Shown: positions 44,439 through 52,387 of the stretch, piece after piece
Layout: each line of letters begins with the position of its first letter
Position numbering within the stretch: the first letter of the stretch is position 1
Assembly (NCBI GenBank): GCA_003212655.1
Contig: QCPF01000006.1
Coordinates: 1 to 63,276 of the forward strand
DNA from: Prochlorococcus sp. AG-436-D21
Lineage (GTDB): Bacteria > Cyanobacteriota > Cyanobacteriia > PCC-6307 > Cyanobiaceae
Reading direction: 5' to 3'
DNA length: 63,276 nucleotides
Program-made: the position numbers and the translations under genes
The notes under the pieces: model-generated
What the model was told of the DNA's origin: nothing
Database searches by the model: none
The model's input: the letters and a program-made list of their open reading frames with translations, nothing else

Positions 44439-46472
44439 TTAGAATAAATTATTTTTTGCCCCAAATACTTCTTCTGAAATGATTAATAAAGAGCTTCTAC
44501 TCTTTATTGAAACAGATTTTTCATTAATAGTTAAGGGTTCAAAAATCTCAGACATGCTAGTGTCAATTACTTTTAACCAATTATATTTACATTTCGGCAA
44601 GGGGAAATCGATACTTTTTGAATATGCATTTAAACCTATCCAGACTAGTGGATTATTATTGCCTTTGTTAATGCTAAAGGCAACTGTGTGAGACCAACTA
44701 CTCCAATCGGGGCTATCTAACTTTGTTCCATGCCAATGATATGTTGGAATATTTTCATTGCTTTGATTATTAGAGAAGAATGATGGATTGAAAATGTTTA
44801 TTAATTTTTTTCGGATTTTTATGACGTATTTAAAATATTCTAATAATTCCAAATCTTGTTGACCATGTTCCCAATTCATCCAACCCAATAAATTATTTTG
44901 GCACCAAGAATTATTGTTCCCGCCTTGTGATCTTCCGATCTCATCACCCATAAGTATCATTGGAACACCTTTTGAGATAAGTAAACTAAGAATAAGATTT
45001 TTTTGTTGTCTTTTTCTTAAATCATTGATTAATAAGTTCGTAGTTGGTCCCTCTGTACCATGATTCCAAGAATTGTTATGGTTATCTCCATCTCTATTTT
45101 GTTCTCTATTGGCAAAATTATGTTTTCTATTGAAAGTCACTAAGTCTTTTAGAGTAAATCCATCATGTGAAGTAACAAAATTTATCGACTTTGGGAAAAT
45201 ATATTCTTTTTTATAAATAGATGGCGTCCCTTTTATTTTATCGCTCATATTCCAAGCTGTATCTTTATCCCCTTTCCAAAATCTCCTCAAGTCATCTCTA
45301 AAATGACCATTCCAAGTGAAAGTATTCTTAGATGGGAAATCACCTAATTTATATAAACCGCCACAATCCCATGGCTCACTTATGAACTTGATATCGATAA
45401 GTTCTGGTTCACATTCTATATCTTCAAAAATTGGAGGATTATCAAGCGGTGAAAGATTTTCTCCTCTTGATAGGGCAATTCCTAAATCAAATCTAAAACC
45501 ATCAACTCCTAATTCACTCGCCCAACATTTCAATGATTCAATTATTAATTTTCTAACTAATCCCCTGTTTGCTGCAATAGTATTACCACATCCGGAGACG
45601 TCCTGATAATTTTTATCTTTTCCAATAAAGTAATAAAGATTTTCATCTATACCTTTCCAAGATATTGCTGGCCCTTTTGAATCACCTTCGGAAGTGTGAT
45701 TGTATACAACATCTAAGATGACTTCAATGTCTGCTTTATGACATTCCTCTACAAATCTTCTAAATTCCTCTCTATTCTTTTCGGCGGATTCATTCGAAAG
45801 ATATTCAAAATGCGGAGTAAACCAATTAATTGGACTATAACCCCAAAAATTTTTTAGACCATTTGGGGCATCAGTAGGATCAAAACAAAAAATTGGAAGT
45901 AATTCAATTGTTGTAATACCCAGTTCTTTGAGATACTGAATTTTTTTTAAAAATTTCTTAAAACAACTTTCATCTTTATCAGTTGATTCAGTGAAAGATT
46001 TGACGTGGAGTTCGTAAATAATTGTTTCTTCCCAAGAATGTTTCGGTCTTGGATAATCCTTAAAATTAAACAATTTTCTATCGCAAACAACACTTTTAAG
46101 ACAAGAATTAGTATTTTCTTGATTTTTTAATGCATTTTCTCTTTTATAACTTCTCCATCCGGTAATACCCCTTGAACATGGATCAAGTAATACTTTTTTT
46201 TCATAGTTATTATTAATCTCATTATTTTTTTGTTTCACTCTAAAAGCATAAATACAACCTTCATCTAGATTTTTTATTTCCGCATGCCAGTATGGACCTG
46301 TATTATGGGTCTGATCTAATTTGAATATGCTTTTTGGGGAATTAGAGTCCTCTTTCTCGAACAATAAGATTTCTACATATTCTGCATTTGTGGCTACTAA
46401 GGAAAAATTAACCCCTTGTGAAGTTAGAGAACTCCCTAAAGGAAATGGTTTACCTTTATTGAGATGAATCAC
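44439..46472 (-). CDS. glgX: glycogen debranching enzyme (isoamylase-type, GH13)
   Basis: GlgX hydrolyses alpha-1,6 branches of glycogen. The 677 residues comprise an N-terminal CBM48 (PFPLGSSLTSQGVNFSLVA), a GH13 barrel and a C-terminal beta domain. Catalytic elements: the region I DVVYNHTSEG, the nucleophile in GVDGFRFDLGIALS, the acid in FISEPWDCGG, and HD in FVTSHDGFTLKDL. The WGYSPINWFTPH and GRSQGGNNNSWCQ stretches match isoamylases. Glycogen is the night-time carbon store of this organism, linking to the kaiBC and light genes in daily metabolism. Start ATG at 46472. Confidence 0.93.
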   Translation of the reverse strand: MIHLNKGKPFPLGSSLTSQGVNFSLVATNAEYVEILLFEKEDSNSPKSIFKLDQTHNTGPYWHAEIKNLDEGCIYAFRVKQKNNEINNNYEKKVLLDPCSRGITGWRSYKRENALKNQENTNSCLKSVVCDRKLFNFKDYPRPKHSWEETIIYELHVKSFTESTDKDESCFKKFLKKIQYLKELGITTIELLPIFCFDPTDAPNGLKNFWGYSPINWFTPHFEYLSNESAEKNREEFRRFVEECHKADIEVILDVVYNHTSEGDSKGPAISWKGIDENLYYFIGKDKNYQDVSGCGNTIAANRGLVRKLIIESLKCWASELGVDGFRFDLGIALSRGENLSPLDNPPIFEDIECEPELIDIKFISEPWDCGGLYKLGDFPSKNTFTWNGHFRDDLRRFWKGDKDTAWNMSDKIKGTPSIYKKEYIFPKSINFVTSHDGFTLKDLVTFNRKHNFANREQNRDGDNHNNSWNHGTEGPTTNLLINDLRKRQQKNLILSLLISKGVPMILMGDEIGRSQGGNNNSWCQNNLLGWMNWEHGQQDLELLEYFKYVIKIRKKLINIFNPSFFSNNQSNENIPTYHWHGTKLDSPDWSSWSHTVAFSINKGNNNPLVWIGLNAYSKSIDFPLPKCKYNWLKVIDTSMSEIFEPLTINEKSVSIKSRSSLLIISEEVFGAKNNLF

Positions 46473-46887
46473 TTTTTCTTTATCATTGATTAGTTAAATA
46501 TTGAGATAATTTATTTAAATTACTGATATTTGAATAATAGATGCAAAATTTAAAAAAAAACTCAAATTTAAGGCTTCACTAATCAACTTTATTAGATCTT
46601 GGAGAGTATTAATTTTCTAATTAATTACAATTTTTTCATCCATCTGCTCAGTGCATAAAACGTTTTATAGAGAAAGTTTAATAATGAGAAAAAAAGATTT
46701 TTCTTGATTTCAAAATACAAATTGTGTTTTTTCATGTGATGAGAAGGAAATATATCTGAAAATTAATAAAACATAATAAATGGCTCAAATTCTTAAATTC
46801 GTCACCCCTTTGACGTTGTCCCCCTTTGCTAAATGTAGTTAGATTTTTAATGCTAACTCTAGTGCCACCAATGCTTTTTGCTATTCT
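46473..46887. other. sparsely coding intergenic stretch between glgX and small membrane gene
   Basis: No long frame is present. Visible items: a perfect palindrome ATAAAACGTTTTAT at 46655-46668; a weak AT hairpin GAAAAA-AAGA-TTTTTC at 46688-46703; and a locally C-rich patch at 46800-46830 that includes the hairpin CGTCA-CCCCTT-TGACG (46800-46815). The patch lies inside a 20-codon ATG frame (46780-46842, MAQILKFVTPLTLSPFAKCS). Such a GC island in AT-rich DNA suggests a small RNA or a tiny gene; I cannot decide which. Confidence 0.4.
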
Positions 46888-47025
46888 CTAAATGAAGAGG
46901 CTATTTTTTATAAATGAAAAAGCGCGGCTATAAGAAATAAATAATGTTGCTAAAAATGTCCCTAAAATTTGTATAAAGCTTTGCGCCGCCGGCATTTTCG
47001 GTTGCCGTATTTGTATTTGCTCCAT
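46888..47025 (-). CDS. small membrane protein (45 aa), unrecognised
   Basis: Starting at the Met at 47025, the frame gives MEQIQIRQPKMPAAQSFIQI, then a hydrophobic span (LGTFLATLFIS) and a C-terminus YSRAFSFIKNSLFI. The frame is open to 47097, but the added Lys-rich residues look non-native. The bases are clearly more GC-rich than around it (CGCCGCCGGC near 46985), which in this genome usually means constraint at protein or RNA level. It is divergent from hupB, sharing its upstream region. Function unknown. Confidence 0.45.
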   Translation of the reverse strand: MEQIQIRQPKMPAAQSFIQILGTFLATLFISYSRAFSFIKNSLFI

Positions 47026-47038
47026 ATGATGTGAAAGT

Positions 47039-47055
47039 TCGAGGTTTAAACTCGA
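47039..47055 (+). promoter_or_regulatory. hairpin in the hupB leader
   Basis: TCGAG-GTTTAAA-CTCGA, a perfect 5-bp stem with a 7-nt loop, followed by TTTAAATCTTTTTTT, lies about 45 bp before the HU start. It could be a weak terminator for transcripts entering from the left, an attenuator, or an operator. Evidence is symmetry only. Confidence 0.3.
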
Positions 47056-47096
47056 TTTAAATCTTTTTTTAACCCCTAGCTTTAATTTAAATTTCA

Positions 47097-47372
47097 ATGA
47101 ACAAAGCTGATTTAGTAAATCTTGTTGCAGCTCGTACAGAGCTCACAAAAACGGATGTTTCTTTAGTTGTTGATGCAGCTATTGAAACTATTGTTGATTC
47201 AGTAGTGGAAGGCAAAAAAGTCTCTTTACTAGGATTTGGTTCTTTTGAACCAAGAGATCGTTCTGCAAGACAGGGTTTAAACCCTAAGACAGGCGAAAAA
47301 ATAGCAATACCCGCTAAAAGAGTTCCAACATTCTCTGCAGGTAAACTTTTTAAGGATAGAGTTCAAGGGTAA
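47097..47372 (+). CDS. hupB: HU-family DNA-binding protein
   Basis: HU is the small dimeric nucleoid protein that bends and packs DNA. The 91 residues begin MNKADLVNLVAARTELTKTD, with the strand VSLLGFGSFEPRDRSARQGLNPKTGEKI and the arm tip AIPAKRVPTFSAGKLFKD. Length and sequence are fully typical. A terminator follows. Confidence 0.97.
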   Translation: MNKADLVNLVAARTELTKTDVSLVVDAAIETIVDSVVEGKKVSLLGFGSFEPRDRSARQGLNPKTGEKIAIPAKRVPTFSAGKLFKDRVQG

Positions 47373-47403
47373 TTTTTTTAATCTATTTCTTCCTTTAATA
47401 ACA

Positions 47404-47433
47404 AGGTGCTCTTATAGGGCATCTTTTTTTTTT
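47404..47433 (+). terminator. Rho-independent terminator after hupB
   Basis: AGGTGCTC-TTATA-GGGCATCT gives an 8-bp stem (with two G-U pairs) followed by a run of about ten T, 32 bp after the HU stop. Confidence 0.8.
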
Positions 47434-47512
47434 AAAATCGCAAAAAGATGCAATTAGCTCAGTGCCCAATACTCTAAACGAGGTATCCAAAATTTTGAAA
47501 TCTTAAGAAGTA

Positions 47513-47824
47513 ATGAAATGTTTAACTATTTTTTCCCTTAAATTTTTGTTGTTATCTAATTTTGTTATGGCTGAAACAATACCAACAAAGTCTAAGATTT
47601 TAAAAGAAGCAAGTTATTGTATTAAATATTCTCAAGCCCAAGTTTGTAAAGAATTAATTTCTGAAATAGAAAAACTTCAATTACTTGTATTTGATCAAAA
47701 TAGATTTAAATGTCAATCAAGTTTATTGGCGATGCAGTCTGCAATTATAGAAGCTTATTTTTTAAAAAATTTCTCAAATGAAAGAATTTCATTTACGATT
47801 CCATATGTGATTAAAAATTGTTAA
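47513..47824 (+). CDS. small secreted protein (103 aa), unknown function
   Basis: The protein starts MKCLTIFSLKFLLLSNFVMA, a signal peptide with a likely cut after VMA. The mature 83 residues are helical and hold four Cys (YCIKY, QVCKEL, FKCQSS and the C-terminal NC), enough for two disulfides in the periplasm. No known family seen. It is the first of a run of small genes on the plus strand up to 48437. Confidence 0.6.
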   Translation: MKCLTIFSLKFLLLSNFVMAETIPTKSKILKEASYCIKYSQAQVCKELISEIEKLQLLVFDQNRFKCQSSLLAMQSAIIEAYFLKNFSNERISFTIPYVIKNC

Positions 47825-47878
47825 TTATTAAAAAATTTTATTTTTTTGGAATATTATAAATTTGGATTTTATATATGA

Positions 47879-48124
47879 ATGGTAAAAGGTTTCTCTGATA
47901 ATGAAGTTAAAAATGATCCTGAAATAAAAGAATCAAAAAAAGAAAAAAAAGGCTTAGCAGCTTTTCTTAAAGGCAAGAAATTTACTTACACTTTGCCAGG
48001 TAAAAAACAAATAAATATTTTTGGATCAATAGTATTAGGCTTAAATTTGATTTTAATATTGCTAGTCATCCTTTACTTAAAGAACCAAGAATTCCATGAA
48101 TTTGTTTTTAATGTTGGTCGTTAA
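47879..48124 (+). CDS. small membrane protein (81 aa), unknown function
   Basis: Charged N-terminal half (MVKGFSDNEVKNDPEIKESK…KKGLAAFLKGKKFTYTLPG) followed by one transmembrane span INIFGSIVLGLNLILILLVILYL (split as IFGSIVLGLNLILILL and VILYL) and a short tail. Cytoplasmic N-terminus is likely by the positive-inside rule. No family recognised. Confidence 0.6.
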   Translation: MVKGFSDNEVKNDPEIKESKKEKKGLAAFLKGKKFTYTLPGKKQINIFGSIVLGLNLILILLVILYLKNQEFHEFVFNVGR

Positions 48125-48179
48125 ATATTTTGGATCGAAAAAATTTTTTAAATGATATATTTAAATTTTAGAAAATCTT

Positions 48180-48437
48180 ATGAAGGTAGTAAATTTAGTT
48201 TTCCAAGTATTTTTTTTGTTTGTTATAATTTCGTGTTTAATATATAATTTCACAGGTTATGACTCTGCTTTTGAGGCAGACCAGAATTGTCATTCATTTC
48301 TTTCAAGTTACGATAACATATATGGAAAATATGGTTGTGATCATGATACTGAGACACATCAGTGGATACTTTACGAGTCGAATGAAAGTAAAGAACCAGC
48401 AAAAATTATTAAGAAATTTAGATACAAATTTTTATAA
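48180..48437 (+). CDS. small exported or membrane-anchored protein (85 aa), unknown function
   Basis: Starts MKVVNLVFQVFFLFVIISCL, a hydrophobic segment that could be a signal or an anchor, followed by a hydrophilic part with Cys in DQNCHSF and KYGCDHD and His/Trp (ETHQWILYE). Possibly a Cys-stabilised periplasmic domain. Its end overlaps the convergent 70-aa gene by 6 nt. Confidence 0.55.
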   Translation: MKVVNLVFQVFFLFVIISCLIYNFTGYDSAFEADQNCHSFLSSYDNIYGKYGCDHDTETHQWILYESNESKEPAKIIKKFRYKFL

Positions 48438-48644
48438 CTCAAATTTTTTATAAAAAAACTTTGCACTTATTATTGATATTATCGCTGTAATTGTGAAAGT
48501 AAGATACTGATATATGCTTCCTTCTAAGTAAATTTTATTTTTATAAAGAGGATAATCAATGAAAGAGCCTAATGTTCCCCAAATTATTACCCATACAGAT
48601 ATGTATAGGATTGCTTTAATTGGATTAGATTTTTTTTCTTCCAT
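48432..48644 (-). CDS. small two-span membrane protein (70 aa), unknown function
   Basis: Two hydrophobic segments, AILYISVWVIIWGTLGSFIDY and LTFTITAIISIISAKFFY, separated by a short polar loop, with a Lys-rich N-terminus. It is 2 bp downstream of the HLIP gene on the same strand, so probably co-transcribed with it. This position suggests a membrane or light-stress context; function unknown. Confidence 0.6.
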   Translation of the reverse strand: MEEKKSNPIKAILYISVWVIIWGTLGSFIDYPLYKNKIYLEGSIYQYLTFTITAIISIISAKFFYKKFEL

Positions 48645-48646
48645 TT

Positions 48647-48892
48647 TTAATTAATACCAAAAATTGAAGAAGTCACAGGCCTGCCGCTAAAAACCAATTC
48701 GGTTAATATGAGCATTAAGAATCCAATCATAGCTGCTCTACCATTAACAAGTTCGGCGCTGCTATTGAATCCAAAAACATTCTTTACTTCATCCCCTTGA
48801 TTGTCTACCCATTTTGAGTATTCGTTATCACTTGATGATGTATTTATAAAACTATCATTTTGATTTTCAATTGGAGAGTCTTTTTCTTGCAT
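48647..48892 (-). CDS. hli: high-light-inducible protein (HLIP)
   Basis: An 81-residue single-helix relative of plant light-harvesting proteins. The chlorophyll-binding helix reads SAELVNGRAAMIGFLMLILTEL at about residues 45-66 (ExxNGRxAMxGF signature), after a polar N-terminal part and before a short tail. HLIPs bind chlorophyll and carotenoid in thylakoids and protect during high light; Prochlorococcus carries many. Transcription control by NblS is known for hli genes in relatives; nblS lies 21 kb away. The 70-aa membrane gene follows directly. Confidence 0.92.
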   Translation of the reverse strand: MQEKDSPIENQNDSFINTSSSDNEYSKWVDNQGDEVKNVFGFNSSAELVNGRAAMIGFLMLILTELVFSGRPVTSSIFGIN

Positions 48893-48945
48893 TGATTTTT
48901 AAATTTATTCTAGTAATTTTAAACTAATTTATTATTAAATTAACT

Positions 48946-49960
48946 CTATATTCTAAAAAAAATTAAGGCAAAAATTATTATCCATAAAAATTGTAATCTC
49001 AAAATTAATTGACAAATTAATTTGATTTTTTCTGCAGTGCAATTATCTCCAGTCTCATTAATTATTGGCTTTTCAATAATTTCATTTTTATATTTACTTA
49101 TACCTCCCAATTTAATTCCGGAAATATAGGCAAATATAGCTTCTGAAATCCCAGCATTAGGCGAATCATATTTTTTACCATCAAGATAACTTTTTTTTAT
49201 GATTGATCGATACTCATAAAATTTGGAGCTAACTAAAGGTAACGTGATTAAAACTAATCTTGCAGGAACAAACGTAAAAATATCTTCGATTTTTGCACTG
49301 AAAAAACCCAAATACCTAAAATAATCATATTTGTAACCTATCATTGAATCTAAAGTACTTATGGCTTTATAAGAAAAAACCAAGTGACAAAGGTCCTGGT
49401 AGAAAAATTGAAAACTTCATAAAAATAATTCCAATAAAAATCCAAAATAATGGCCCAAAGATTCCATCAACAGAATTTTCGGTAAGGCTCTCGGTACTTG
49501 ATCTCAAGAGATGTTTTATAGAAGATGACCTCACATCCCTACTTACTATTCTTTGTACCTTCTCTTTGATTATTTTGTTATTTTGGTTATTAATTTCCTT
49601 GCGTTCTATTAGTTGTGCAATCTCTTTCACACTTGAAATAAGTCCCTTTGTCGCGATACAACTTGAAAGCCCAAAAAAAATTAATAATCCAGCAAAAAAA
49701 TGATTTCTTGATTGCAAATAATTTATTTCTATCAATTTTCCTAAACCAAAACTGATTCCAATAGTTGATATGGCTACAAAGAAACCACCCCAAAACAATA
49801 TATTTTTATTTTCTCCAAAATTATTTATTAGGTAATCAGATATTTTTTTTATGTAAAAGCCAATTACTTGAACAGGGTGTATTAAGAATCTTGGATCGCC
49901 GATTAATAAATCAAAACCAATCGATCCAAGAAATAGTAAAAATAAATTTATTTCAGCCAA
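48946..49960 (-). pseudogene. cbiB: cobD/cbiB (adenosylcobinamide-phosphate synthase) interrupted by an apparent 1-nt frameshift
   Basis: Two overlapping frames together make one CbiB/CobD protein, which attaches the aminopropanol arm in cobalamin synthesis. The N-terminal part (49367-49960) covers IGDPRFLIHPVQVIG, VSRDVRSSS and SLTENSVDGIFGPLFW, then goes off frame to a stop. The C-terminal part (48946-49383) continues with SYKAISTLDSMIGYKYDYFRYLGFFSAK and DIFTFVPARL. The join is at coding-strand GGTTTTTTC (49365-49375 area); removing one T restores GPLSLGFSYKAIST in one frame. It is otherwise intact, so this may be a sequencing/assembly error in a T run or a very recent inactivation. Overlaps ilvC's end by 13 nt. 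Confidence 0.85.
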
Positions 49961-50937
49961 CTGAACATCGAGCGCAGACCTTTACCCACTTTCTCAATTT
50001 CATGTTTTGAGTTCTCTTCTCTTAATTTTGTCATTAAGGGTTTGTTTTTATCGCATTCTTCTACAAAATTCTTAGCGAAAGTTCCATCTTGAATATCCTT
50101 TAGAATTTTCTGCATTTCTTTCTTTGTATCACTATTAATAAGTCTTTTACCACTAACATAATCTCCATATTCTGCAGTATTTGAAATAGAATCTCTCATC
50201 TGAGATAAGCCTCCCTTCACCATTAAATCAACAATAAGTTTAACTTCATGTAAGCATTCGAAGTAAGCAAGTTCGGGCTGATAGCCTGCCTCTACAAGTG
50301 TTTCGAAGCCTGATTTGACGAGTTCTGATAATCCTCCGCACAAAACCGCTTGTTCTCCAAATAAATCAGTTTCTGTTTCTTCTTTGAAGTTTGTTTCAAG
50401 AATCCCAGCTCTCGTTCCGCCAATCCCTTTAGCGTAAGCCATCGCCAATGATCTTGCATTTCCGGAAGAATCCTGTTCTACTGCAAACAATGCTGGAACT
50501 CCTTGGCCATTCTGATATTCCCAACGAACAGTGTGTCCAGGTCCTTTTGGGGCAATCATTACTACATCCACAAAACTAGGAGGTTTGATAAGTCCAAATC
50601 TTATATTGAAGCCATGAGCAAAACTTAATATCTTTCCTTCTTTTAAGTTTGGTTCTATTTCTTTAAGGTAAACGTCTTTCTGAAACTCATCTGGGAGTAG
50701 AATCATAATCCAGTCTGCTTTTTCGCAAGCTTCAGAAACGCTAAATACTTGTAGACCATCGCTAATAGCTTTGCTTTCAGACTTACTTCCTTTGTATAAT
50801 CCAACAATTACATCAATACCGCTATCTTTAAGGTTTAGGGCATGTGCATGGCCTTGTGAACCATATCCAATAATAGCTATTGTTTTATTATTTAAAAGAC
50901 TTAGATCTGCATCTGTGTCGTAAAAGAGTTGGGTCAT
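49948..50937 (-). CDS. ilvC: ketol-acid reductoisomerase
   Basis: IlvC converts acetolactate or acetohydroxybutyrate to dihydroxy acids in valine, leucine and isoleucine synthesis with NADPH and Mg2+. The 329 residues show [21 protein letters not shown] (cofactor site), [15 protein letters not shown], and the knotted C-terminal domain with [13 protein letters not shown] and [13 protein letters not shown] that bind metal. Length fits the short class I form. The cbiB start lies inside its end (13 nt). Confidence 0.97.
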   Translation of the reverse strand: MTQLFYDTDADLSLLNNKTIAIIGYGSQGHAHALNLKDSGIDVIVGLYKGSKSESKAISDGLQVFSVSEACEKADWIMILLPDEFQKDVYLKEIEPNLKEGKILSFAHGFNIRFGLIKPPSFVDVVMIAPKGPGHTVRWEYQNGQGVPALFAVEQDSSGNARSLAMAYAKGIGGTRAGILETNFKEETETDLFGEQAVLCGGLSELVKSGFETLVEAGYQPELAYFECLHEVKLIVDLMVKGGLSQMRDSISNTAEYGDYVSGKRLINSDTKKEMQKILKDIQDGTFAKNFVEECDKNKPLMTKLREENSKHEIEKVGKGLRSMFSWLK

Positions 50938-51047
50938 TAGTTGGAGCTTATTTGCATTTGATAATTAATATTTTAGACATTAAAGGTGTAATTAAACCAA
51001 AAAATTATTAATTTAAAAATTAAAATTAAAATATTTATTTAGAAAAT

Positions 51048-51659
51048 TTAAGACTGATTTGCTTCGCTTGGATGTGTGATTACTCTATCAATTAAGCCAT
51101 AGTTTTTTGCTTCTTCCGCACTTAGAAAATAATCTCTATCAGTATCCTTTTCAATTTTCTCAAATGATTGGCCTGTCATATCTGCCATGGACATATTTAA
51201 CATATCTTTAATTCTTAAAATTTCTTTAGCTTCAATTTCAATATCACTTGCTTGACGTTGAGAAGTTCCTCCAAGAGGTTGATGAATCATTATTCTGCTA
51301 TGAGGCAAAGCAACTCTTTTACCTTTTGTGCCAGCAGCCAATAGGAACGCTCCCATTGAGGCTGCGAGGCCTACGCAGATTGTTACTACATCACTTTTTA
51401 CGTATTTAATAGTGTCGTATATAGCCAAGCCAGCAGTAACTGATCCTCCTGGGCTGTTTATATATAGATAGATAGGTTTGGAATTATCATCAGAATCTAA
51501 ATAAAGCATTTGTGCAACAAGGCTATTAGCAATTCCATCATTAACTTCCTGTCCAAGAAAAAGAATTCTTTCAACACCTAGTCTTGTATATATGTCAACC
51601 CACCTTTCGTATTGACTTCCGGGAAGTCTGTAAGGCACGCTTGGAGTTCCTATTGGCAT
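51048..51659 (-). CDS. clpP3: ATP-dependent Clp protease proteolytic subunit
   Basis: A 203-residue catalytically complete ClpP: Ser101 in [11 protein letters not shown], His126 in [10 protein letters not shown], and the Asp in the [13 protein letters not shown] segment. It sits directly downstream of the ClpR gene (24 bp), the pairing of cyanobacterial ClpP3 and ClpR, which form a mixed ring and pair with ClpC. The symbol is assigned from this context. Confidence 0.93.
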   Translation of the reverse strand: MPIGTPSVPYRLPGSQYERWVDIYTRLGVERILFLGQEVNDGIANSLVAQMLYLDSDDNSKPIYLYINSPGGSVTAGLAIYDTIKYVKSDVVTICVGLAASMGAFLLAAGTKGKRVALPHSRIMIHQPLGGTSQRQASDIEIEAKEILRIKDMLNMSMADMTGQSFEKIEKDTDRDYFLSAEEAKNYGLIDRVITHPSEANQS

Positions 51660-51683
51660 GATTTTAAAATAGTTTTGTGAAGG

Positions 51684-52355
51684 TTAAATTTTATTTGGCA
51701 AATCTTTTTGACTTGTGAGTATTCTATCGATAACTCCATAATCTAGGGCTTCTTGGGGGTTGAGATAACTCATCCTGTCAGAGTCTTTTGAGAGTTCTTC
51801 GATAGTCTTTCCAGTATTACGAGATAGAATCTCAAGCATTGATTTTTTATTTTTCAAAACTTCCTCAGCTCTTATTTGGATATCGGTTGCTTGGCCTCTT
51901 GCACCGCTTATAGGTTGATGTAAAACAATAGAAGCATGTGGAAGAGCCGCCCTTTGTCCCTTAGTGCCAGATGAAAGGATAACTGCAGCAGTACCCATTG
52001 CTTGTCCAATACATATTGTGTGTACTGGAGGCTTGATGTAGCTTATTGTATCGCAGATAGCGAAAGCTTCTGTTTCAAAACCAACTGCGTCACCAGTGTA
52101 CCAACTTGTTCCTGTTGAATTAATGTAGAAATAGATTGGTTTTTCTGGATCCTCAAACTCTAGATAAAGAAGTTGAGCAATAATTAGCTCAGTAACATCC
52201 ATTCCTAGTTGTCTTTTCGCATCATCATCTGAAAATAATGGTAAACCAAGATAAACAATTCGCTCTTTAAGTAAAAGAGAGGGAAGATCAGGGGGCGGGG
52301 TCCTCATAACGGTGTTTTCGCCGTAATAAGGAGCAGATACAGTCATTTGTATCAA
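51684..52355 (-). CDS. clpR: ClpR, catalytically inactive Clp protease subunit
   Basis: A 223-residue ClpP-like protein in which the catalytic Ser is gone: the GxAASMG motif reads GQAMG at 117-121, while His146 (LHQP) and the later Asp region (SDRMSYLNPQEALDYG) remain. The insertion after YINSTGTSWYTGDAVG (residues about 77-95) is typical of ClpR. ClpR mixes with ClpP3 to make an essential ring in cyanobacteria. Upstream of clpP3 in the same transcript. Confidence 0.94.
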   Translation of the reverse strand: MIQMTVSAPYYGENTVMRTPPPDLPSLLLKERIVYLGLPLFSDDDAKRQLGMDVTELIIAQLLYLEFEDPEKPIYFYINSTGTSWYTGDAVGFETEAFAICDTISYIKPPVHTICIGQAMGTAAVILSSGTKGQRAALPHASIVLHQPISGARGQATDIQIRAEEVLKNKKSMLEILSRNTGKTIEELSKDSDRMSYLNPQEALDYGVIDRILTSQKDLPNKI

Positions 52356-52387
52356 GAAAATTAAGATTGAACTGATTCTAGCTAGAT

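Noticed and set aside
46655-46668. Palindrome ATAAAACGTTTTAT as an operator
   Set aside because: Made mainly of A/T runs around CG; common by chance in this base composition and not next to a start codon.
46888-47097. 69-aa version of the small membrane protein starting at 47097
   Set aside because: The first 24 residues are Lys-rich and would overlap the hupB start codon; the Met at 47025 begins the plausible protein.
49362-49383. Programmed ribosomal frameshift in cbiB
   Set aside because: A +1 shift would be needed at TTT-TTC, with no stop or rare codon in the A site and no evident stimulator; T run of six is short for transcript slippage. Kept only as a remote option beside error or mutation.
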